Part shown: piece after piece, positions 8,257 through 19,400 of the stretch
How the letters are laid out: each line of letters begins with the position of its first letter
Position numbering within the stretch: the first letter of the stretch is position 1
From: an uncultured Lachnospiraceae bacterium
GTDB lineage: Bacteria; Bacillota; Clostridia; Lachnospirales; Lachnospiraceae
DNA length: 64,000 bases
Assembly (NCBI GenBank): GCA_910587935.1
Contig: CAJUNP010000015.1
Location: 3,338 to 67,337 of the forward strand
Direction: 5' to 3'
Program-made: the position numbers and the translations under genes
The notes under the pieces: model-generated
What the model was told of the DNA's origin: nothing
Databases searched by the model: none
What the model saw: only the letters and a program-made list of their open reading frames with translations

Positions 8257-9156
8257 CTACTCCGTATCGTAATTCACCCATTTATCCGACATTTTAAATT
8301 GAAAGATCGTAACTGCCATTATCAATATAAAAAGGAAAACGGAAAGGATACTCGCATAGCTGATATTTTGTGCCTGAAAGTTCCTGTAAATATAGAGGCT
8401 CACCGTGGTGGTGGAAATTCCGGGTCCCCCTCCCGTCAAAATATATGGTTCGTCAAAACACTGGATATAGCTGATCAGGGATAAAACCACCACCATAAAT
8501 ATGGTAGGCGTCAGCATTGGCAGGGTGATGTAGAAAAATTTTTGTCTGCCGCCGGCTCCGTCGATTTCCGCCGCCTCATAAAAAGAAGCAGGAATATTCT
8601 GAAGCCCGATTATATAATATAAAAAGGGCGTTCCGACAAACTTCCACAGACTGAAAATAATGATTGCCCAGAATGCCCAGGCTGACGAATTCAGCCAGGG
8701 AATTTTTCCAATCCCCAATTTTCCGAGAAAATAATTAAATACGCCAAAATCCGTATCGTACAGATAGGACCAGGCCGTTGCAACCGACACAGTCGTCATA
8801 ATTGTAGGAATATAAATAATTACACGGTAAACGGCGGACATCTTTTTCCCTGTTCGATTCACCAGACAGGCCAGGCCCAGGCCAAAGATCACATGCATGG
8901 GAACAAGTACCAGCAAAAGCTTTAAGCTGCTCAGCATGACCAGGGGAACTTCTTTATCGCGGAAAAACTTTATAATGTTTGCCAGCCCTTTAAACTTCGG
9001 CGGAGAAATCAGGTTATAATCGCAGAACATCAAACAGGCGGAGGCAATCAGCGGGTAACCCACAAACAGGATAAAAAGAATCAGCGCGGGCGCTACAAAC
9101 AAATAAGCGATGCGGTTTTCTTTTTTTACAGAATTCTTCCTTTTCTTTACGGACAT
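8257..9156 (-). CDS. ABC sugar importer permease, MalF type
   Basis: The first permease subunit of the CUT1 importer, with a basic N-terminus and six TMs (first at about residues 15-35, IAYLFVAPALILFILFVGYP). The EAA motif is present (YEAAEIDGAGGRQKFFYITL). It follows the binding-protein gene after a 58-base gap that contains a strong hairpin. Confidence 0.9.
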   Translation of the reverse strand: MSVKKRKNSVKKENRIAYLFVAPALILFILFVGYPLIASACLMFCDYNLISPPKFKGLANIIKFFRDKEVPLVMLSSLKLLLVLVPMHVIFGLGLACLVNRTGKKMSAVYRVIIYIPTIMTTVSVATAWSYLYDTDFGVFNYFLGKLGIGKIPWLNSSAWAFWAIIIFSLWKFVGTPFLYYIIGLQNIPASFYEAAEIDGAGGRQKFFYITLPMLTPTIFMVVVLSLISYIQCFDEPYILTGGGPGISTTTVSLYIYRNFQAQNISYASILSVFLFILIMAVTIFQFKMSDKWVNYDTE

Positions 9157-9180
9157 ATTGATTCCTTCTTTTCTTTTTCA

Positions 9181-9202
9181 GGGGCCGTCAGAAGACGGCC
9201 CC
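9181..9202 (-). other. Hairpin between binding-protein and permease genes
   Basis: GGGGCCGTC and GACGGCCCC form a perfect 9-bp stem with a 4-base loop. No T-tract follows on the minus strand, so I read it as an mRNA stabiliser or partial attenuator. That would give more binding protein than permease, a known feature of such operons; the effect here is inferred. Confidence 0.6.
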
Positions 9203-9214
9203 GTTAATATGCTG

Positions 9215-10576
9215 TTATGAATCTGCCAAAATGGCGTTTATTTCTTCTGCAGCCGCGTTCAGGCCGTCTTCCACGGACATCTCGTTTGCAAAGATCAGGG
9301 ACATGTATTTATCAAATACCGCCGTTACATCCGTCAGTTCTGCCGGAGCCTGAATACTTTTTGCAACGTCGGCGCTTTCCCTCCATATCATTCCGTTTTC
9401 CGGGAGCATGGTGGGAAGGATTTTCTCCATGACAGAGATCCGGGAGGGCACGGAATCTGTTTTCAGGAATGTTTCCTGAGAAAATGTACTGGCGGAAAGC
9501 CAGGATGAAAACAGCATTGCCTCATAGGGATGTTTGGTACTGCTTAATACCGGGAATGAACCGGAGCCAAAGGAGCTTTGCTGTGTGGACAGGGCGGGCA
9601 GCGCCTGGATATCATAGTCTTCAAAATTGTTGTTTGCCAGGGAAGCAATCGACCATCTTCCGTTGCCGAGCATTGCAATCTGTCCGTTCATAAACAGGTT
9701 CGAAGTATCCAGTCCCGCGGAAGGGGCCGGCGCAACTTCATATTTATATACAAGATCATGCAAAAACTGAATAACCTCCACTGCTTCAGGCGAATTCAGG
9801 GTACACTCTGTCATTTCTTCATTCAGCACGCTTGCATTGTTATTATATAACCACGCCGTAACGGTAAAGTAATCCGTAGGCGCAACGGTGCCGTATACCT
9901 TTTCTCCGTCTTTTTCATAAGTAAGCGTCTGTGCAAGCTGCAGAAATTCGTCTTTATTCCAGCTTGTCGCGGGCAGTTCCACTTCTTTTTCCGCAAAAAC
10001 ATTTTTGTTCATAAACATAACGATGTTGTTCCAGTCCCACGCAAACCCGTATGTTTTTCCACCGATCTGAAACGGTGCGTTAATATTCGGATGAATATCG
10101 TTAACGCCCAGTTCCTCCATGAGCTCCTGATTTTCCGCAATGAAATCGTCAAAAGCCAGCGCCAGATCGTCCGCAACAAAGGACTGGATTCCTTCAACGG
10201 CCAGACGCGCCACATCGGGTCCCGTGCCGCCCGCAACCATGGTTTTCAGCTTGGTAATATAATCCGGCCAGGAGCTGAAGGGAATGATCACGTAATTCAC
10301 CTTAATATTAGGATATGATTTGTTAAATTCCGCAATAAGGGTATCTAATTTTTGTTCGGCGCCGTCGTCGCTTGGATAGGCAACGGTAATTTCAACCTGT
10401 TCGGCGCTGTCCGGCTGCTGTTCATCCGGCTGGTCAGTTTCTGTCTTAACCGTATCGGATTTTGATTCCTCCGTGCCGGTTTTACTTTTTGCTTTGCCGT
10501 CTGTGTCCGAGCATCCGAACAATGTACCGGCCGCAAGCATGGTAATCATTAAAATGGATAATAACTTTCTTTTCAT
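9215..10576 (-). CDS. ABC sugar importer solute-binding lipoprotein
   Basis: The signal peptide ends in a lipobox (AGTLFGC, Cys 22), so the protein is anchored to the outer face of the membrane. A Ser/Thr/Asp/Gln-rich linker (about 23-60) follows. The rest is a family-1 (MalE-like) binding protein, with EFNKSYPNIKVNYV and GGTGPDVARL near the N-lobe and AMLGNGRWSIASL later on. The length of 453 residues is normal. It is the second gene of the operon, 18 bases after the GH172 gene, and should define the substrate of the importer. Confidence 0.92.
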   Translation of the reverse strand: MKRKLLSILMITMLAAGTLFGCSDTDGKAKSKTGTEESKSDTVKTETDQPDEQQPDSAEQVEITVAYPSDDGAEQKLDTLIAEFNKSYPNIKVNYVIIPFSSWPDYITKLKTMVAGGTGPDVARLAVEGIQSFVADDLALAFDDFIAENQELMEELGVNDIHPNINAPFQIGGKTYGFAWDWNNIVMFMNKNVFAEKEVELPATSWNKDEFLQLAQTLTYEKDGEKVYGTVAPTDYFTVTAWLYNNNASVLNEEMTECTLNSPEAVEVIQFLHDLVYKYEVAPAPSAGLDTSNLFMNGQIAMLGNGRWSIASLANNNFEDYDIQALPALSTQQSSFGSGSFPVLSSTKHPYEAMLFSSWLSASTFSQETFLKTDSVPSRISVMEKILPTMLPENGMIWRESADVAKSIQAPAELTDVTAVFDKYMSLIFANEMSVEDGLNAAAEEINAILADS

Positions 10577-10594
10577 AAGTTCCTCCTTTGCATG

Positions 10595-11674
10595 TTATAA
10601 AATGTCAATTGTTCGTTCTTTCCTGTCCGGGAATTTCGGGAAGGGATTCGTCGGGAGCTCCTGATACCAATAAGCCACGCTGCAATAGTCATCACTGCGT
10701 TCAAACAGGCATAAGTGAGAATCCGCTTCACATCCTGCGGCTTTATAACAGGCTCCCTGCCTGCCGTAAAATGCTTCCGCCCATTTTCTTTCACCCGATC
10801 CCAGCTGCTGTACCGTAACCTTTATTTTGTTTTGAAAATATACAGGGTCAAAATGATGAAACCTGTACAGAGAATACAGTCCGTTCGCCTGATCTAATAA
10901 AGGGGCTCCCTGGTAAGGCGTGCAGGTTTCGTCGGTTCCCCATCCGCTGCCAATATAGTCTTCCAGTCCGGTTCCGCAGATAGTAGGATATTCTTCATCC
11001 TGATCCAGATAAAACTTCACTTCGCCCTCGCCCCACCATTCCTGCAGATGATCAGAATACAGGTTACGGATGCCTAATACGGTTCCGATGTAAACGCCTC
11101 TTCCCTGCACTCCGTCCAAAATCACATAATCCTTTTTGATGGCGCATGGGTTTTCCCTCCGGAACTGGGCGTGGAAATATCCCGCATTTTCGTCCAAACA
11201 GTCCCCGATCGTAAAATCGATCTGGTAAAAAAACATAGCCGCATCCGTGTCGGAATCATTTTCTATCGTGATCAGAGCCTCTTTCCGGAAGGGCATGGGA
11301 ATAAAGCAGTTCAATCCCCTGGCGTCCTGCATCCCTACGTAGGGCGTTATCATTTTCCTCCGCTTTCCATGGGCTATTCCGAAAAAATCGCCGAGCGGCG
11401 CTTCCACACTGGGGCACGCCTGTCCATCCCAGTACATCCGCAAAATAATATTGCGCAGATGCTGCGGATGATCAGCCGGAATCGTACACCAAATTTTTCG
11501 GATGACGCCCGGCCCGCATTTATGCAGCAAAATTCTTTTTTCGCCGGCAGATAACGGTTCAATGCACGGACTTCCTTTTCTTCCGCCGTTTGTTCTTCCT
11601 CCTTGTCCGGATAAAGCTTCCGGGTTCTCAGCGGTCGCGGAAAAGCTTTTAATATTTTGTAAATAATAGTTCAT
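10595..11674 (-). CDS. GH172 (DUF2961) glycoside hydrolase, candidate difructose-anhydride hydrolase
   Basis: The sequence follows the DUF2961 pattern: NGGRKGSPCIEPLSAGEK, GPGVIRKIWCTIP, APLGDFFGIAHGK, GEGEVKFYLD, GTGLEDYIGSGWG and YRFHHFDPVYF. This family is now GH172, whose members cleave difructose dianhydride I or D-arabinofuranosides. Two conserved acidic residues, E218 (GEVKFY) and E238 (GLEDY), are 20 residues apart, close to the spacing I recall for the catalytic pair of the bifidobacterial enzyme. There is no signal peptide, so it is cytoplasmic. It is the first gene of the operon, and the GH32 gene in the same unit could split the inulobiose it would release. D-arabinofuranosidase activity is the alternative. 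Confidence 0.8.
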   Translation of the reverse strand: MNYYLQNIKSFSATAENPEALSGQGGRTNGGRKGSPCIEPLSAGEKRILLHKCGPGVIRKIWCTIPADHPQHLRNIILRMYWDGQACPSVEAPLGDFFGIAHGKRRKMITPYVGMQDARGLNCFIPMPFRKEALITIENDSDTDAAMFFYQIDFTIGDCLDENAGYFHAQFRRENPCAIKKDYVILDGVQGRGVYIGTVLGIRNLYSDHLQEWWGEGEVKFYLDQDEEYPTICGTGLEDYIGSGWGTDETCTPYQGAPLLDQANGLYSLYRFHHFDPVYFQNKIKVTVQQLGSGERKWAEAFYGRQGACYKAAGCEADSHLCLFERSDDYCSVAYWYQELPTNPFPKFPDRKERTIDIL

Positions 11675-11696
11675 TGTACACCTCGGATAAGATTTA

Positions 11697-11753
11697 AGTA
11701 ACCGGTTTCTATTATCTTGTTACAAATTTAACTCCATTTTTATATTTTGTCAA
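11697..11753 (-). promoter_or_regulatory. Sugar-operon promoter and LacI-type operator 1
   Basis: On the minus strand TTGACA (-35, 11753-11748), a 17-base spacer and TAAATT (-10, 11730-11725) place the start near 11718. The operator AGTAACCGGTTTCT (11697-11710) covers about +8 to +21. Its core AACCGGTT (11700-11707) is a perfect palindrome with the central CG typical of LacI-family sites. Repressor bound here would block the operon. Confidence 0.6.
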
Positions 11754-11785
11754 TACACGAAAGAAATAATTTAAATATTTTGGTT

Positions 11786-11843
11786 GTTTTTTATCAATTT
11801 CATAGCTTATAATTGGTAATTTACACCAAAGAAATCGGTTTCT
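11786..11843 (+). promoter_or_regulatory. Regulator promoter and LacI-type operator 2
   Basis: TGTTTT and TATAAT (11809-11814) are spaced by 17 bases. The operator AGAAATCGGTTTCT (11830-11843) follows, with 6 of 7 symmetric pairs and the same AGxAAxCGGTTTCT pattern as operator 1. The two operator centres are 133 bases apart. A second possible promoter (TTTACT, 17 bases, TATAAT at 11892-11897) lies closer to the regulator gene. Confidence 0.5.
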
Positions 11844-11996
11844 ATTTTAAAAAAATTTTACAGTGTAATTTACTTTTTAATATTAAAATGATATAATTTT
11901 ATAATCTCCTCCAAGCGGGGATATATTCGGACTTAAGCGCCTTACTGTCAACGTTTCTGTCCTGATCATAAACAACAAAAGGAAGTTACAGCCGCC

Positions 11997-13016
11997 ATGC
12001 ATAAGAAAGCCATTACTTTTTCAGATATTTCAAAATATACCGGTTTATCCAAAGCGACTATTTCACGCTATTTTAATAATCCGTCTTATCTCACAAAGGA
12101 AAATGCGGATATTATTGCGAACGCCCTGAAGGAATTAAATTATCAGGAAAATAAGCTCGCTAAAATTTTTGCCAAAGGAAACAGTGAGATCATCGGCATT
12201 ATTGTCCCAAACTTTTTTTATCAGTTTTACAGCCACTTTTTAAATCATGTTTTGAACACCTATGACCAGTATGGCTATAAATTTATTACATTTCTTGGAA
12301 ATAATGATGCGGAAGCAGAAAAAAAATATCTGAATGAATTGTTGTCGTATCAGGTCGTAGGGCTGATAGAATTAAGCCACAATCTCCCGTCCGAATATTT
12401 TTCGCAGTTGGGCGTGCCTGTAGTATCCATAGAAAGAGAGGATAAATTTATCAACAGCGTCAACACCAATAATCTGCTGGGCGCAAAAATGGCTGTTGAT
12501 TTGCTGCAAAAAAACCAATGCGACATTTATTTTCATATAAACAGTCTTGTTCCATCGTGCGTTCCTTCTTACGGGCGGATTCAGGGTTTTACGGATTCCT
12601 GTCAGGCAAAAGGCCTGCCCCATGAAGTCATACTCCGTCCTTTTTCCGATCTGTACGAAGAGACTTACAGGCGCTTGTATCAAATTTACCAGGATATAAA
12701 AAAGAAATATAACGGGCAGAAAAAGGGATTCTTTTTCTGTAACGACACGTATGCTAACATTTTTGTTAATATTTTGGTTAAAAACGGGGAAGATATTCCC
12801 CATGAATATCAGATTATAGGCTTTGATAATTCGCCAGATTCATCCCAGGCAATTATTCCTATTACTACCGTCAGTCAGGATATCCGGTCGATCGCCCAAA
12901 ATGCAATGGACCTGCTCTCGCAGCAGATAAACAAAGAATCAGGCGATGATTCGACGGATTCTTTAAAACATATTATTATACAGCCGTCTTTAATTGAACG
13001 GAGTACAACGGATTAA
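11997..13016 (+). CDS. LacI-family repressor of the fructan-type sugar operon
   Basis: The N-terminal helix-turn-helix reads TFSDISKYTGLSKATISRYF, with the hinge helix at about residues 48-60 (YQENKLAKIFAKG). Residues 60-335 form the periplasmic-binding-protein-like sugar domain (IIGIIVPNFFYQFYSHFL, GLIELSHNLPS, IIGFDNSPDSSQAIIPITTV). The gene is divergent from the GH172-GH32 operon and shares its intergenic operators, so it probably represses the operon and itself until the sugar or its phosphate binds. It resembles ScrR-like regulators in overall form. Confidence 0.9.
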   Translation: MHKKAITFSDISKYTGLSKATISRYFNNPSYLTKENADIIANALKELNYQENKLAKIFAKGNSEIIGIIVPNFFYQFYSHFLNHVLNTYDQYGYKFITFLGNNDAEAEKKYLNELLSYQVVGLIELSHNLPSEYFSQLGVPVVSIEREDKFINSVNTNNLLGAKMAVDLLQKNQCDIYFHINSLVPSCVPSYGRIQGFTDSCQAKGLPHEVILRPFSDLYEETYRRLYQIYQDIKKKYNGQKKGFFFCNDTYANIFVNILVKNGEDIPHEYQIIGFDNSPDSSQAIIPITTVSQDIRSIAQNAMDLLSQQINKESGDDSTDSLKHIIIQPSLIERSTTD

Positions 13017-13160
13017 TTTTTTAGAAAATTATTTTTTAATCATTAAGTTTTCAGACATTTTAACCGAAATATATAATAACAAAGCAGATCGGATTTAGTC
13101 ACTGTTCAAATACGCATCCAAGGAGGGATTGTCGCAGCAAAAGGATTTTCAAGTATTTTT

Positions 13161-13391
13161 ATGGTGCATTCAGTAGCAGCTGTTCCTATGACCGGCAGGG
13201 TAAGGCGCGATCCCCAAAGATCCTGTTACCCGGAGTCAGGCAGTCAGAGTTCTAAAGGCAGTTTTGCACAGGTTCTGGAAAACGTTACACAAGAGGTTCG
13301 GGATGATTCTATTGACTGCCGCACTACCACATACGGGCGCGACAGCAGGATTCAAACCTTTTACTACCAGTCAAGGGCGTATCACTTCTGA
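13161..13391 (+). CDS. Small protein of unknown function, uncertain start
   Basis: The 76-residue frame ends SFAQVLENVTQEVRDD, CRTTTYGRDSRIQTFYYQSR and AYHF. It is not a shadow of another gene. It is followed seven bases later by a strong terminator, which supports real expression. A clear AAGGAGG lies at about 13120, but no ATG or GTG stands at a proper distance from it. The start may therefore be upstream of 13161 (the frame is open to about 13128), or a non-standard codon may be used. I cannot assign a function. Confidence 0.45.
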   Translation: MVHSVAAVPMTGRVRRDPQRSCYPESGSQSSKGSFAQVLENVTQEVRDDSIDCRTTTYGRDSRIQTFYYQSRAYHF

Positions 13392-13397
13392 TTAATG

Positions 13398-13444
13398 AAA
13401 AAGAGAACCGCATCCGGCTTATAACCGAAAGCGGTTCTCTTTTT
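13398..13444. terminator. Bidirectional terminator
   Basis: AAAAAGAGAACCGC (13398-13411) pairs perfectly with GCGGTTCTCTTTTT (13431-13444), giving A/T tracts on both sides. It lies between two converging genes, the small protein and the BspA-type surface protein, and should stop both transcripts. Confidence 0.85.
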
Positions 13445-13476
13445 CATTTCAAAATTCACAAATACTGTCAAATTTT

Positions 13477-16400
13477 TTATTTTTCTTCCCATGTATCTCG
13501 CACATAAATCTGTTTTTTTACAATTGTAAACTTTACTGCAGCATTACCCGAAAAACCTCCTACCCCCTGAAGCTTAATACTTCCGCTCATTCCCGGTTTT
13601 ATATTGGTTCCATAGCCGGAAATTCTGTAATCTCCGCCCTCTCCCGGGCTCCACGGTTTAAGCTTGGTCAATCCATATGCCGGCTCAGGGGTCTCTCCGG
13701 ATTTCAAATCATCCTTCTTTGCCGTCAATACACTCTCGTCCGTTTCCTTATTCCTGCGGGCTTTTGCAACATCAGCCGCTTTTCCGTAATAAACCGTAAA
13801 GCTTTCAGGCCTGATCTGGCCGCCGGTATAAATATAGGGTTCCTCGTCATATACCACGTACACCGTACTTGCCGAAATACTGTACTGGTAAATACTCAAC
13901 GGTATAGTAATGATCTCATCCTCACCACTGCCGCCGGCATAGACTCCTTTTCCCCGGATTTCCGCAAACGGACTGATTCCCCATACCGCTTCCACATCAC
14001 TTTGCATATTATTAGAATATCTGACAATTTCATAATCTACGTCTTTTACCAGTTTATTCTTGCCGTCCTTCACGGTAATGGAAGGTTTATATTCTCTTTC
14101 TTCACCAGAATCGTCATCGGAATGGGAAACGCTGCTTTTTACAGACAATGACGTTATAGTTACTTCCCCATTCTGATATAATTGGTGCAAAGACGCGTTT
14201 CCGATATCAAAATATACCGTCAGTGTCTGTTCAAAGTTACCTTTTCCCTCGATCAGCATATATGCTTTGCCTTGAGAAACAGCCATATTATCCTTATATT
14301 TAACCGTAAAGTCCTTTCCCTCCGTAAGCACGACGCCTGTACTCCTCAGATACAATTTAAATTTGCCGGAAGGTTTTGCGCCGCCCTTATGGAATGGTAT
14401 CGTATCAGTTAGAACCAGTTTCCCGTCCTCTTCCCGTATACCATCTTTACCGACTGCTTCCGTACTCAGTCCCGCCGCCTTAATCGCAAATTTCTTAGTA
14501 AAGCTTCCGCTATAACCGGATTCAGGATTAGCCTTAAAGGTAATGGATGCCTTGCCCTTCTTAACATTATTTTTGTAGCTGATCGTATAATCGATTCCGT
14601 ACTTTAATGCTTCGCCGCCTGTTTTCGGTATAAGCTGTACGCCGTTTTGTGTCCGGGCCGTTCCGTTATAAATCATATCTTCTAATTGAACCGTTTGAAA
14701 TTCTTTTTCTTTAAACGCTATACCTTTGATTTTATAGGTAACGCTCTTTGAACCTGCATAGCCGTTTTTACCTGTCAGGGTCATAGTCGCCGTTCCCACC
14801 GCGTGATTATTGGAATAGGTAACCGTATAATTTTCCTCTGAAACCGGAGTTCCACTGATTGTTACCCGGATATCCGGCTGCTCGATTCCGTTTTTAAGCT
14901 GTTCTTTATTTACGTCGGAAACTGTTTTCGTATAAACGACCTTGGCATTTTTCATCAGCTTTGCCTTCGGGGCAACATACAGCTCCTTTGTTACAACACC
15001 CGTATAATTTCCCTGACCGCTTATTGTCAAATGATAATTCCCCTCATTCATCGGCAGCTCGCCTTTTTGTGTGAGGCTTACTTGCGACCCGTCTTCTTTC
15101 TGAACCGTCAGCATATAATCTTTTCCAGAAACCAACGATTTTTTATTGTATTTCAGAGCGTTTACAATTTTTCCGTTCTTATTCGGCTTTGCCTCAAACT
15201 GATCCGTACATTTCAGCGTAAAGCCGGAAGCTGTCAGATCTGCCGGTTTAATGTGGAAATTAACGCACACAGTTCCCGTATAATTCCCTTTTCCCGTTAT
15301 AATCACATAAGCCAGCTTATCGTTAAAGCCTTTGGAAGTATCGATGGTATTATCTTTCTGCTTTACTCCGATTCCTCCTGCCGGAACCTCGCCGTTTCCA
15401 AACTTCTTCGCACCCGTGTCAGCCTCCGTATTGTTCTTATACTGTACACTGTAATCTTTACCGTTTTTCAAAAGGATTTTGCCGTCCCCATCATAGACGG
15501 CAATCACCGGTTTAATTGCCTTGCCGGTATAGGTCTGGTCGGTAATTTCCTGAATGTGGAGAGAAAGACCCACATCTTCCATTACCTCCTCGGACCACCC
15601 TGCATACAGGGTAATATTGCTTTGTATAATATCCGTTTCAAAATCCCATTTTTTATTCAGAGTCTTATCTTTATACCAGTCAAGAAATACATATCCTTCA
15701 GCTTCAGGAGCAAGGGGCTTTTCCAACAAACTTCCGGCCTCTATGCCGGAGCGTATAATAGAGTCCCCATGCCCCGAAAAATCGTAAATTACCGTATAGC
15801 TTCCCGGTTCCGGAGCAGCTACTGAAAGAATCCCTTCTTTTCCGCTGATGCTGTAGTTATCAGTTACGTCTTTATCATTCCGGTTATAGATGCACACATT
15901 TGCCGTATCAAGCAGAATCGGATATTCACCCAGAGCCGTCACATTCAGCAAAGGGCAGCTTAACACCGGATTCCTGTAAATCACATCACCGTCGGCAAGC
16001 CCTTCGTCCACTATATGATAGCCATATTGTACAGGTACGGAATCGCCTGCATAAAGCTTAACAGAATCCGCCATAAACCCTATCGGCCTTTTGGAAATCG
16101 TAAAAACGGCAATATCCACAGACTCCATCCGGTAATCCATATTTTCATTCGAAATCCCTATGGCAACCTTATAAGCGCCCGCCTCAAAAGGCGCCTGATC
16201 GGAATCATATGTGGTATTACCGATTCCGGTATAATGGTAAATGAAAGAGCATTTAAGCTCTTGCATAAGCGCTTCGGGGTCTTCCGGGGCGCCTCCTGCT
16301 ACTGATGCAACAGACAAGCCGCTAAGGTCAAGCGAAACAGGCGTTCCGTCATATATTTTATCCGCAACGGAAGCCGTTCCAGACAGAATAACATCCTCTT

Positions 16401-19400
16401 TTTGCATCAGCCTGATCTTAAGTACCAGCCTGACATCATTGTAATCGTCGAAAGAACCATAAATGACAACGATTGCCGGATCGGAATACTTATCTGCGTC
16501 ACTCCAGATATTGCAGTTTAAAATATTACCTTCAAGTACAGGCGCATTTTTCAAAATGCCGCCGTAATCACACATGCTGTCATTTAAGACCAGGCGGAAA
16601 CCTGTAGGTTTAATATCCTTTTCATAGGCACTATCCACTTTAAACAAGCTTGAAAGATCGATCTGCTGCATTGTACCCGGAACTTTATCCTCTTCAAGAT
16701 AGACTTGAAATTCCTGCTGTGCCGGCGGTGCAGCCTTGGCAATTTCAAATTCAAAAGAAACTGATCCTCTGTAACGCTTTGAATTTTTGGCCGCTGTAAT
16801 AACCAGACCGGCGGTCCCTGCATGAATATTATTAACATATGATACCGTGTAATCAGCCTTTTCTTTTAATACAATCGGTTTGTCTGAGCCCGGAAGGCAG
16901 ACTGTCACCTTTCTTACTCTGGGCTCGACGGGCCTGCCCGTATAAGTATAGCTTGCAGACTCCATTTCCATCTGTATCTGTAATTCAGTATCCGATAACA
17001 GATACCGGCCCTCGGAATCGCTTGTATTGATTGTAATTTCCGACAGGTCCCGAATATCCTCCCCATTGTCCATTGTCAGGGTGTAACTGCCTTCTGTTTC
17101 CTGTACATTCACGGTTCCTCTATTGCTGGTGACTCCGTCCAGAACAATGCCATCGGCAAGCTTAAAGTTTATCGCCGGCATATCGCCGCCATATACTTCA
17201 ATCTCTTTCTTATCCGCCGAAAGTCCGGCATGTTCACTGATAACATTTAAATCCAAAATATCCCCTTCGCTGTATGCAAGAGAGATTCTATGAGGTTCCA
17301 TGGAAACTTTTACTTCCACGTCTGCATCCATATAAAGTTTATACACCCATTTTTCTTTACCATATAAGTCTGTTATGGTACAATCTGTTAATAATCCCCC
17401 AGGGTAAGCCAAGACATCCACATTACTCCATGCATAGGCGTCATCTCCTGGATCGCTCCATTCTACTTGAAAATAAATGATACTGCCTTCTATCATTCTG
17501 ACGGGATTCTCACATTCCCATTCCTGCATCCTGCCGTTTTCGTCCAAAGTATATTGGATAATACGAACATCACCCGGGAAACCTGTAATAGTAAACTGAG
17601 CCTGCCGTAAAGGTCTCATCTCAATCTCTACCGTAGTATCACTATAGATCCGTTCCAAATGAAATATATAATATCCCTTTTCTGCCAGAATTTTTTCGCT
17701 TTCACTCATAGAATCCACACTGGTCTGATATTCAATTTGCCTGAAAACGTACTTTCCTTTTTCATCGTAATACCGCAAGGTTACGTAAGGCTTTTGTATT
17801 CCTTCAGCGCCTATATCGATTGCCTTTAAGTACAATGCCGTGTTTTCCGCATTGGAAACCTGAACACTCGCCGGCTTATTCTCGATGCGGGATGTACCGT
17901 TTACCACAATTACATCGTCAATTTCGGGGGAAGCATAAATAATATTCAGCCGATTTTTCTCAACAGGCACTATATCCACCGAAATCTCTTCGTCGCGCTG
18001 ATATCCCTTCTGTGTGTCCGTCGGGCTTATTACGTATTGATTCACAGCTGCCTGCGGCTGTATGGTAACAGTGCAGTCTTCCTTTATATTAACGCCCCGT
18101 AAAATATATCCCTCTTCCGGTTCAATCGTTATAGTTAACTCATCCCCGGTTCCTTTTACCGCCAATACTTCATTATTTCCGTTTATGTCTCCGTTACTGT
18201 TTTTCAGAACAAAATGTTCTCCGGAAAGGCCGATACCGATACGGTATCTGTCTAAGACTATGCTTTCTTTCAGTTCACGCGGGAGTTCTGTAATCCCTGT
18301 TCCATCGGGAAGACGCCACTTGCTGTCAGAGTGCTCCGGCAGTATTACACTATAATAAGAAGGCAGATTCAAGGGAATCTTAATCTCTACAAGGCCTGTG
18401 CAGCCTGAAAACACCTCGGAAGCTGCCTGGGTGCTGCCCATTCTATTCAAATCCATACTGCTTAAATCCAGCCTTTTCAGACTGGCACAGTTTTTAAACA
18501 TACGCGATATAAATTTTACATTGTGAAGGTCCAGACCAGTCAGATCTATTTCCTCCAGTTTGGTGCAGCCGTCAAAAAGACCGGACACATCTGAAACATC
18601 AATTGTATCCAGACCGGCCAAATCCACGCTGACCAAGGAACTGCATTCGGAAAACATATTACTGATATTATAAAGACTGTCTGTAATCATGCCTTTATAA
18701 TTTATACTTGTCAAACTGCTGCAGCCTTTAAACAAGTTCTCCAGTGATACCACGTTTCTTATATTCATATTACTAAAATCAACACTGTTCAAATTGGTAC
18801 ATCGCTGAAACATGCCCCCCATATTCTTTACGCTGCCAAGGTTCATGCGGCTTAAATCTGCATTCGAAAGACTTCTGCAATCCTCAAATAAAGCTGTTAT
18901 ATCCGTTACCTGACTCAGATTCAAGCCATTCAGATTTATGTTCTCCAAGCTTTGACAACCCTTGAACATTGAATTCATATTCCCTACATTCCCGGTATTT
19001 AAACCGCCTAATTCCAAATCTTTCAAATTAACGCAGTCACAAAACATACTTGACATATCCGTAACACTACTTGTGTCCAGTCCGCTTAGATTTACACCTG
19101 CTAAGTTCTTACAGGATTCAAACATGGAAGACATATTTGTCACACTGCCGGTATTCAGTCCCTCTAAATTTATACTAATCAGCTGTTCACATTTATAAAA
19201 CATCCTCGACATATCTTTTACTTTACTTGCATCGAAACCGCTTAAATCTACTTCTGTCAAATAAAGGGATCTTGCAAATAATCCGGTAAGTTTTGTTGCA
19301 CCGGAAGACTTAAGTACCACTGATTTAATTTCACAACCGGCCTCGGGATACCATACGGGCAGTCCTTCATTGGTTCCTGATGTCCAAATAAGCTCTCCTG

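Noticed and set aside
9181..9202. Hairpin as a full terminator inside the sugar operon
   Set aside because: It has no T-tract on the transcribed side, and the downstream genes belong to the same importer.
11869..11897. Second -35/-10 pair as the only promoter of the LacI gene
   Set aside because: It is as plausible as the upstream pair, but the shared operator lies beside the upstream one; I could not decide and did not list it separately.
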